Shown: piece after piece, positions 57,587 through 64,000 of the stretch | Position numbering within the stretch: the stretch's first letter is position 1 | Layout of the letters: the number at the start of each line of letters is the position of its first letter | Source: Strigamia acuminata | Lineage: Eukaryota > Arthropoda > Chilopoda > Geophilomorpha > Linotaeniidae | Direction of reading: 5' to 3' | NCBI GenBank assembly: GCA_949358305.1 | Contig: OX442323.1 | Location: forward strand, 3,162,001 to 3,226,000 | Length of the DNA: 64,000 bases | Program-made: the position numbers and the translations under genes | The notes under the pieces: generated by a model | Told to the model about the DNA's origin: nothing | Database searches by the model: none | The model's input: only the letters and a program-made list of their open reading frames with translations

Positions 57587-58961
57587 TTAATTCGTTAAGA
57601 TAATTCGTACGGACGATGCTGTCATTTTGCTGCCGTAATTACCTTCCCAAAATTGAAGGTCGTGGCCGCGCTGGGAAAATTTCACGTAACGGAGACCGGA
57701 TCCGTAGTTGGTGAAAGTATGTTCCACCTAGAAACGCAGGGAATTCGTTTAAATCACTACTGTAGATGCTCTAATTGAACGCGGGTGTTCTATTCAATTT
57801 GGACACTAATTTTAGTCGTTTTGTTCAATTTAGACATTTATTTTAGTCGTTTTGTTCAATTTAAACATTTATTTTAGTCGTTTTGTTCAAATTAGACATT
57901 TATTTTAGTCGTTTTGTTCAATTTAGACATTTATTTTAGTCGTTTTGTTCAATTTAGACATTTATTTTAGTCGTTTTGTCTAATCTAAATATTGAATTTA
58001 GTCAATTTAGACCTGCGTTGTAAAGGATACTACGTTCAATTGGCATCCCGCGTTACATTCGAGCATTTACTGTATTTTAACATTAAATATCAACTTTCTC
58101 ACTTTGCTCCATTTCCGGCCAGCCCACTGCGGCTCGTCGACGTCGTTGGTGGTGAAATGTTGAAGCCGATTACCCGTTCCATCTAATAACTCGACTAATA
58201 ACACATATCGACAGGCACAATCGAAGCGAGCCGCATGCCTGATTGGATCAATATTACATTCTCTTATTACTATTTTTCGGTTCGTTTACATTACCAATCC
58301 TCAATTTTAACATCCGGCTGCAGCTCATCCAAGGCAAAGTCGTGACATCCTTCGCTCAGTAAGTCTATAGTCTGAAATTTAGTGCACGCTTGCCAGGAAG
58401 TGGCAAAACAACTTTTAACTCCGGCAACGTCGAGTTCTTCGACTTGGGTAAAATCGTCAGCTCCGACTGGCGGCTTTTCGACTACCCAACCGTTTCCTCC
58501 GTCTTCGTACTCCCAGTGCCTCATTCCCTCTGAAAAGAAATCAGTTAGGAAATAAATATTGATTTAATAAGGCAAAATAGAAGAAAATAACCTTCTCCGC
58601 ATGGATTTTTAATGAAATTGCGACCGTATGGGTTTTTAAAGCACAAAGTCCTGTAGAAATGAAGCGGAGTGCCGTGCACCAATAGCGAACGTGGAACTGC
58701 GATTTCGTTTTGATCGCACTTGAGTCGCCACACAGTTTGGTCGTCGATTAGATATTTCCAGTTTTTACAAACTAGTCGACAGTTCCGAATCAAGTTGACG
58801 TTAGGCACGTACGAAAGCAGCGTACAAACGATCTCTGGATTCAGCCGATGATCGTTGAGCGTGAATCCGTTGAGGCCGACGACTGCTGGATCGTTCGAAT
58901 CTTGTCGGGAATACGAGCTCATGCCCGCGGTGTCTGCCATGGCAGAGTCGCCAGTACCCAT
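57587..58961 (-). CDS. F-box/FBA protein, FBXO2/6 type (copy 1)
   Basis: Minus-strand exons 58961-58592, 58529-58295, 58238-58103 and 57727-57587, in phase, 293 residues. F-box at about residues 30-75 (LNPEIVCTLLSYVPNVNLIR, CRLVCKNWKYLID). The FBA sugar-binding-type beta-sandwich follows (FKNPYGRNFIKNPCGEE, MRHWEYEDGGNGW, GVKSCFATSWQACTKFQTID, CACRYVLLVELLDGTGN, VEHTFTNYGSGLRYVKF). In vertebrates such proteins recruit misfolded N-glycoproteins to SCF ligases. Compared with copy 2 at 61.8 kb, the upstream frame (MNNNSCMAPQNYRRP) is cut by a TGA where copy 2 has TGC, so translation must start at the inner ATG (58961 or 58939). Intron 3 carries a minisatellite absent from copy 2. Confidence 0.9.
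57785..57990. repeat. Minisatellite of 32 bp units in intron 3 of F-box copy 1
   Basis: Six to seven nearly identical units of TTTAGTCGTTTTGTTCAATT followed by TAGACATTTATT. Copies are more uniform than in the other arrays here, and the paralogous intron in copy 2 lacks the array, so it is young. Confidence 0.9.
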
Positions 58962-59355
58962 GAGTGAAACGTCGTGAATATGCTCGCAATAACTGCTGAA
59001 GTATCGATATCAAAAATAAGACTTTTTGAAATCATCATTTATCGAAAGTAAACAGACTTGTGCTTCCTGGTGTGGTCTACGGTAGTTTTGAGGGGCCATA
59101 CACGAATTGTTATTCATATGTTTTAATCATTGTTAATAAATTTACAAAAGGGAGTTAATTGTGGCAGTTTTAAATTTTCACAGCAAAAACAAGCGTTGAA
59201 GGTAAATTTAAAAAAAAAAATTTTATTTTACAAGAAAATTTTTAAGGGACTACAGGGCCGTTTTAACACTTTTCAGCGGCCTGGGCTTAAAAAAATAAGG
59301 CGCCCCTTGTCCCTTGTCGTAATTAAAAAAAATCATTTTTACATTTACAATTTCA

Positions 59356-59840
59356 CAGGCCCGTTCCTAGGGTATACTTGTAGTGCACTCATGTTTTTAG
59401 GCATGCTGGTGCCCCACTCCCACTCCTCTCCAAAAGAAGTACCGGTAAGCATTTTTGTGAAAAGTAAATTTGAACCAAAAAATGCATTTTTGAAACTACA
59501 AATTCATTTTTGGAACTACAAATTCATTTTTGGAACTACAAATTCATTTTTGGACCTACAAATTTATTTTTGGACCTACAAATTTATTTTTGGACCTAAA
59601 AATTTATTTTTGGACCTAAAAATTTATTTTTGGACCTAAAAATTTATTTTTAGACCTAAAAATTTATTTTTGGACCTAAAAATTTATTTTTGGACCTAAA
59701 AATTTATTTTTGGACCTAAAAATGCATTTTCGAACCTACAAAGGCATTTTCGAACATAAAAATGCATCTTTAGAGGTGACGCTCCCTGACCTGTGGCGGT
59801 GAGTTTTACACACTATCAACAATGTGCAGGAACGGGCCTA
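59356..59840. mobile_element. hAT-like non-autonomous element containing a 21 bp minisatellite
   Basis: Ends CAGGCCCGTTCCTAG and CAGGAACGGGCCTA are inverted repeats. The flanks CAATTTCA (59348-59355) and CAAGTTCA (59841-59848) are an 8 bp target duplication with one mismatch. The interior (59465-59765) is about fourteen units of TTTTTGGACCTAAAAATTTAT, giving a spurious repetitive frame. A second partial hAT-like end (CAGGGCCGTTTTAACAC) lies just left at 59253. Confidence 0.8.
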
Positions 59841-59850
59841 CAAGTTCAGC

Positions 59851-60385
59851 TTACGTTTGAACACTCTTTGGACAGTAGGAGGCGCTCGGCACCCCTCTCT
59901 GCCCTGCGCAAGGCAAGAATAATGTATTTTTCTTTTCCGCTAAGTAAATTATGCATTCTAGGTTTTTAGCTTGTCGACACAAGCACGAACCTAATAAACC
60001 TAGGTTAGGTTTATTGTGTTCGTGATACAAGTATACTATTCTTTCTCTCGGAGAAATTTTAATATCAATTTCTTTTCCATTCGGTGGTTTCGCAACTACT
60101 ATTGAAGATGCAGTCATCAAACTACCATAATGTCCTTTCCTGGGAAGCAGATTAGCACCGGTCTGAATAAATTTTACAAACCAAACACCGGGTCCGTAGT
60201 TTGAAAATGAATGCTCCACCTATGAAAGAACATACAACGTTTAATCAGCTTCTATTGGCAAGTGCAAAGTGCCAATCTCACTTTTTGCCATTTGGGCCCG
60301 GTCATTCGTGGACCGTAAACACTCCCGTGCTGAAACTTGCTGAAATCATATCGAGAACCGTAGCGAGCGGCATGCCTTGTAGGCA
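59851..60385 (-). pseudogene. Decayed FBA-RING gene fragment
   Basis: Two exon-like pieces on the minus strand. 60385-60260 resembles FBA exon 3 (GSVYGPRMTGPKWQK) and lacks part of its start. 60219-59851 encodes EHSFSNYGPGVWFVKFIQTG, a linker with SPRERIVYLYHEHNKPN, and a RING that breaks after NTLFLPC; the remaining zinc ligands are lost in a rearranged tail. A Cys of the first pair is also changed (CIIY for CIIC). It is a close relative of the intact exon at 63084-63503. Confidence 0.8.
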
Positions 60386-60528
60386 TACAAGTTTATTTTG
60401 ATTAAAGAGGGTTTGTAACCCCTAGTTCACGCCAACTAGGAAACACAGATGGCGCCACCGTTTCCCTACTCATTTGCAAGCATACATGATTGTAAATTAA
60501 AAGCTTTTTAAGTTGGAAATTGTTCGTT

Positions 60529-61764
60529 TTAATTCGCTAAGATAATTCGTACGGACGATGCTGTCATTTTGCTACCGTAATTACCCTTCCACTGTTGAAG
60601 GTCTTTGCCCCTCTGGTAAAATTTCACGTAACGGAGACCGGCTCCGTAGTTGGTAAAAGTATGTTCCACCTAGAAACGCAGAGAATTCGTTTAAATCACT
60701 ACTGTAGATGCTCTACTGTAGATGCTCTACTTAATATCAACTGTCTCACTTTGCTCCATTTCCGGCCAGCCCACTGTGGCTCGTCGACGTTTTTGGTGGT
60801 GAAACGTTGAAGCCGATTACCCGTTCCATCTAATAAGTCGACCTTTAACACGTATCGACAGGCACAATCGAAGCGAGCCGCATGCCTGAGTGGATCAATA
60901 TTACATTCTCTTATTACTATTTTTCGATTCGTTTACATTACCAATCCTCAATTTTAACATCCGGCTGCAGCTCATCCAAGGCAAAGTCGTGACATCCTTC
61001 GCTCAGTAAGTCTATAGTCTGAAATTTAGTGCACGCTCGCCAGGAAGTGGCAAAACAACTTTTAACGCCCGCAACGTCGAGTTCTTCGACTTGGGTGAAA
61101 TCGTCAGCTCCGACTGGCGGCTTTTCAACCACCCAACCGTCTCCTCCGTTTCCGCACTCCCAGTGCCTCATTCCCTCTGAAAAGAAGTCAATTAGGAAAT
61201 AAATATTGATTTAATACAGAAAAATAGACGAAAATAACCTTCTCCGCATGGATTTTTAATGAAATTGCGACCGTATGGGTTTTTAAAGCACAAAGTCCTG
61301 TAGAAATGAAGCGGAGTGCCGTGCACCAATAGGGAACGTGGAACTGCGATTTCGTTTTGATCGCACTTGAGTCGCCATATAGTTTGGTCGTCGATTAGAT
61401 ATTTCCAGCTTTTACAAACTAGTCGACAGTTCCGAATCAAGTTGACGTTAGGCACGTACGAAAGCAGCGTACAAACGATTTCCGGACTCAGCCGATGATC
61501 GTTGAGCGTGAATCCGTTGAGGCCGACGACTGCTGGATCGGTCGAATCTTGTCGGGAAAACGAGCTCGTGCCCGCGGTGTCTGCCATGGCAGAGTCGCCA
61601 ATACCCACGAGTGAAACGTCGTGAATACGCTCGCAATAACTGCTGAAGTATCGATAGCAGAAATAAGACTTTTTGATATCATCATTAATCGAAAGTAAAC
61701 AGATTTGTGCTTCCTGGTTTGGTCTACGGTAGTTGCGAGGGGTAACGCACGAATTGTTGTTCAT
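60529..61764 (-). CDS. F-box/FBA protein, FBXO2/6 type (copy 2)
   Basis: Minus-strand exons 61764-61239, 61176-60942, 60885-60750 and 60669-60529, in phase, 345 residues. Same F-box and FBA layout as copy 1, with an extra open N-terminal region (MNNNSCVTPRNYRRPNQEAQ, YRYFSSYCERIHDV) that is not part of the F-box. The FBA part includes CACRYVLKVDLLDGTGN and VEHTFTNYGAGLRYVKFYQR. It lies 60 bp downstream of the repeat-rich RING gene, on the same strand. Intron 3 is short. This looks like the intact member of the pair. The FBA glycan-binding role is known for vertebrate relatives; the substrate here is unknown. Confidence 0.92.
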
Positions 61765-61824
61765 ATGTTTTAATCATTGTTAATAAATTTACAAAAAGTA
61801 GTCAATTATGGCAGAAATTTTATT

Positions 61825-62490
61825 TTACAAGAAAATTTTTAAGGTACTTTCGATAACACTTCTACAAGTGGGGCATCGAGGTGTAGCTTCTATCATGACA
61901 CTTTCGCTACAAATATGGCAGCAGCTAACATGGCGGCAAGGCAAGAATAATGTATTTTTTTCTTCCGTGAAGCAAATTATGCATTCTAAGCGTTCAGGCG
62001 TTCTGCCATCCGTTCTGCCAGCATTCTGACAATTTTGGCCGCCATTCTGACCACCGTTCCGCCAGTTCTGCCAGTTCTGCCAGTTCTGCCAGTTTTGGCC
62101 GACATTCTGCCAGCCGTTCTGCCAGTTTTGGCCGCCATTTTGCCCATTTTGGCCGCCATTTTGCATATTTTGGCCGCCATTTTGCCAATTTTGGCCGCCA
62201 TTTTGCCAATTTTGGCCACCATTTTGCCAATTTTGGCCACCATTTTGCCAATTTTGGCCACCATTTTGCCAATTTTGGCCGCCGTTCCGTCCACCGTTTT
62301 GCCAGTTTTGACCACGCCAGCGCATCTGCCAGCCCATCTGCAAGTTTTGGCCGCCGTTCCGTCCACCATTCCGCCAGCCCATCTGCAAGTTTTGGCCGCC
62401 ATTTTGCCAATTTTGGCCGCCGTTCCGTCCACTGTTCTGCCCGTTTTGATCGCCGTTCTGCCAATTTTGGCCGCCGTTTTGCGACTGCAT
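61825..62490 (-). CDS. Asn/Gln/Gly heptad-repeat protein with C-terminal RING finger
   Basis: Single open exon, 221 residues, starting at the ATG of MQSQNGGQNWQ (62490). An acceptor-like TTTCAG 15 bp upstream suggests an untranslated first exon. Residues ~4-160 are about twenty NGGQNWQ-type heptads, coded by 21 bp units, resembling prion-like low-complexity domains. Residues ~170-221 form a C3HC4 RING of the IAP/MEX3-like C-terminal type: LECIICFTEEKNTLFLPC, RHVSCCHICSE, RCPTCRSVIE. All eight ligands are present. This RING is very close to that of the FBA-RING gene at 63.1 kb, so the exon was shared by duplication. Likely a ubiquitin E3 ligase; substrates unknown. An inverted, frame-shifted copy is at 33.3 kb. 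Confidence 0.88.
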   Translation of the reverse strand: MQSQNGGQNWQNGDQNGQNSGRNGGQNWQNGGQNLQMGWRNGGRNGGQNLQMGWQMRWRGQNWQNGGRNGGQNWQNGGQNWQNGGQNWQNGGQNWQNGGQNWQNGGQNMQNGGQNGQNGGQNWQNGWQNVGQNWQNWQNWQNWRNGGQNGGQNCQNAGRTDGRTPERLECIICFTEEKNTLFLPCRHVSCCHICSESVMIEATPRCPTCRSVIESTLKIFL

Positions 62491-62529
62491 GTTGATCAGT
62501 TGAATCTGAAATAATTTGATACAAGGTTT

Positions 62530-63083
62530 ACCGCTGCTTTTATATAGAGCCGAAATACAATACGTCAAAATAACGTTACTGTCGCGTTACTATCGCGAGA
62601 CCGTCCTCCACAAAACAATTCGATTGAATATCGTCAAAAAACGGGTGTGCTGCAGTGAAACATCTGGTAAATGCGCATGTGCACTGGTGGACCGCCAGCG
62701 CTCATTTCGAAAGACGTACGCCATGTTTACTGTTTTCCTTTCACTTCTTAATGTAAATAAGGCCAAGCCAGGCTAGTGTGTTACCGCATAACACCACTTT
62801 ATAATGCTGCTTTTTGCCCGCTTATCACTTTATCAGTTATTACTGTCCAGTTCACATTTACTTTATTTCCAATGTAAACTCTCTTATTTCGAAAGTTAAT
62901 TTTAACTTTAATGTCAATTTCTTTTGCATTAGGTAGTTTCGATACATACACGAATTGTTATTCATTTGTTTTAATCATCGTTTATAAATTTACAAAAGGT
63001 AGTTAATTATGGCAGAACTGTTTTAAATTTTCACAACAAAAACAAGCGTTGAATGTAAATTTAAAAAACAAAATAATGTTATT
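62530..63083. other. Spacer between the repeat RING gene and the FBA-RING gene
   Basis: 62560-62780 matches 33000-33200 in inverted orientation (includes GTAAATGCGCATGTGCACTG), so it moved together with the RING gene. 62900-63080 holds diverged scraps of the FBA-RING linker and 3' region (for example TAATGTCAATTTCTTTTGCA). No complete gene. Confidence 0.6.
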
Positions 63084-64000
63084 TTACAAGTAAATTTTTA
63101 AGGTACATTCGATAACACTTCTACAAGTGGGGCATCGAGGTCTATCTCCTTTCATGACCCTTTCGCTGCAAATATGGCAGCAGGTAACATGACGGCAAGG
63201 CAAGAATAATGTATTCTTCTCTTCAGTTAAGCAAATTATGCATTCTAGGTTTTCATGTCGACACAAGCACGAACCTAATAAACCGAGGTTAGGCTTATTG
63301 TGTTCGTGATACAAGTATACTATTCTTTCTCTCGGTGAAACTTTAATATCAATTTCTTTTCCATTCGGTGGTTTCGCAACTACTATTGATGATGCAGTCA
63401 TCAAACAACCGTAATGTCCTTTCCTGGGAAGCACATTGGCACCGGTCTGAATAAATTTTACAAACCGAACACCGGGTCCGTAGTTTGAAAATGAATGCTC
63501 CACCTACGAAAGCACATATCTTACAACGTTTAATCAGCTTCTATTGGCAAGTGCAAAGTGCCAATCTCACTTTTTGCCATTTGGGCCCGGTCATTCGTGG
63601 ACCGTAAATACTACCCGTGCTGAAACTTGTCATCTGTTTACCTGTATTGTCTAGTAACAATACTGTCAAATCATATAGACAACCAAACCGAGCAGCATGC
63701 CTTGAAGCAAATTATTACAAGTTTATTTTGATTTGATTTGATTTATTTTTACCAATCCCCTATTTTAATCTCTGGCTGTACGTGATCCAAAATAAACTCT
63801 TGAAATCCCTCATGTATTAATTCAATCGTCTGGTCTTTGGGGCACTCGCGGTAAGAAGAAGTGGCAAAACAGCTTTTGACACCTGAAAAAATATAATTCG
63901 TCTAAAACTGCTGGTATTTTTTTTTTGTATCTTTAGGCCGTTACATGAGCTCACCAGAAGCAGAAATTTTACCTGCTAACTTGAGTTCTTCGACTCGATT
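63084..64000 (-). CDS. FBA-domain protein with C-terminal RING finger (5' end beyond window)
   Basis: Minus-strand exons 64000-63973 (partial), 63882-63753, 63700-63571 and 63503-63084, in phase. FBA domain: VEELKLAGVKSCFATSS, IELIHEGFQEFILDHVQP, ARFGCLYDLTVLLLDNTGK, VEHSFSNYGPGVRFVKFI. In the same last exon follow a ~45 residue linker (SPRERIVYLYHEHNKPN) and a complete RING: LECIICLTEEKNTLFLPC, RHVTCCHICSE, RCPTCRSVIE. The FBA exon is split by an intron that copies 1 and 2 lack. An F-box upstream is expected from the paralogues but lies outside the window. If present, the protein would join an SCF substrate-receptor module to its own RING E3, which I do not know from described FBXO families. 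Confidence 0.85.

Noticed and set aside
59130-59639. 169-codon plus-strand frame ending in FWNYKFIFG-like repeats
   Set aside because: Covers the tandem array inside a hAT-like element and continues across its left end; no conserved part.
61986-62524. Alternative repetitive frames (AAKIGKM, PKLAKW) of the repeat-RING gene
   Set aside because: Only the NGGQNWQ frame joins the intact RING without a shift.

Overview
This window is nuclear DNA of an invertebrate animal. AT-rich non-coding DNA surrounds compact multi-exon genes with GT-AG introns, many only about 55-80 bp long. All recognised genes are animal families: an ATP10-type P4-ATPase, COMMD8, a DCUN1D4/5-type DCN1-like protein, FRG1, N4BP2, ZCCHC10, ALG8, a seven-Ig VEGFR/PVR-type receptor tyrosine kinase and FBXO2/6-type F-box proteins. 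A protostome, possibly an arthropod, fits best, but the sequence does not fix the species. There are no rRNA genes, CRISPR arrays or operons.

Layout. 1-7173 (-): N-terminal part of the ATP10-type flippase, running off the left edge. 8012-8685 (+): COMMD8. 10915-13248 (+): DCUN1D. 13.3-35.2 kb: a repeat island with no intact conserved gene. It holds a broken FRG1 duplicate split by a TIR element, duplicated low-copy segments, orphan RING and membrane-protein-like fragments, a ~1 kb palindrome carrying two tRNA-like heads, and captured Frizzled and leucine-rich-repeat exons. It also holds an inverted pair of DCUN1D exon copies and a frame-shifted copy of a repeat-rich RING gene. 35.3-36.4 kb (-): FRG1. 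36.9-41.2 kb (+): N4BP2. 41.5-42.6 kb (-): ZCCHC10. 42.9-45.2 kb (+): ALG8. 46.2-55.2 kb (-): receptor tyrosine kinase. 56.5-57.5 kb (+): an unrecognised secreted protein. 57.6-64 kb (-): a cluster of F-box/FBA genes mixed with RING genes that runs off the right edge.

Exon models for COMMD8, DCUN1D, FRG1, N4BP2, ZCCHC10, ALG8, the kinase, the secreted protein and both F-box genes were built by hand. All keep phase from start to stop, giving 182, 234, 256, 1238, 153, 471, 1343, 258, 293 and 345 residues.

The genes are mostly housekeeping, and neighbours do not form one pathway. The one place where neighbours clearly belong together is the right end. There, F-box/FBA (SCF substrate-receptor type) genes and RING (E3 catalytic type) genes share exons and are locally duplicated. 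In one gene the FBA domain and the RING are in the same exon. In another, the same RING exon is joined to an Asn/Gln/Gly heptad-repeat domain. This recombining E3-ligase cluster is the best candidate for undescribed biology here. The second theme is the 31-35 kb island, where TIR-like and TCGCG-rich repeats sit beside exon fragments of unrelated genes.
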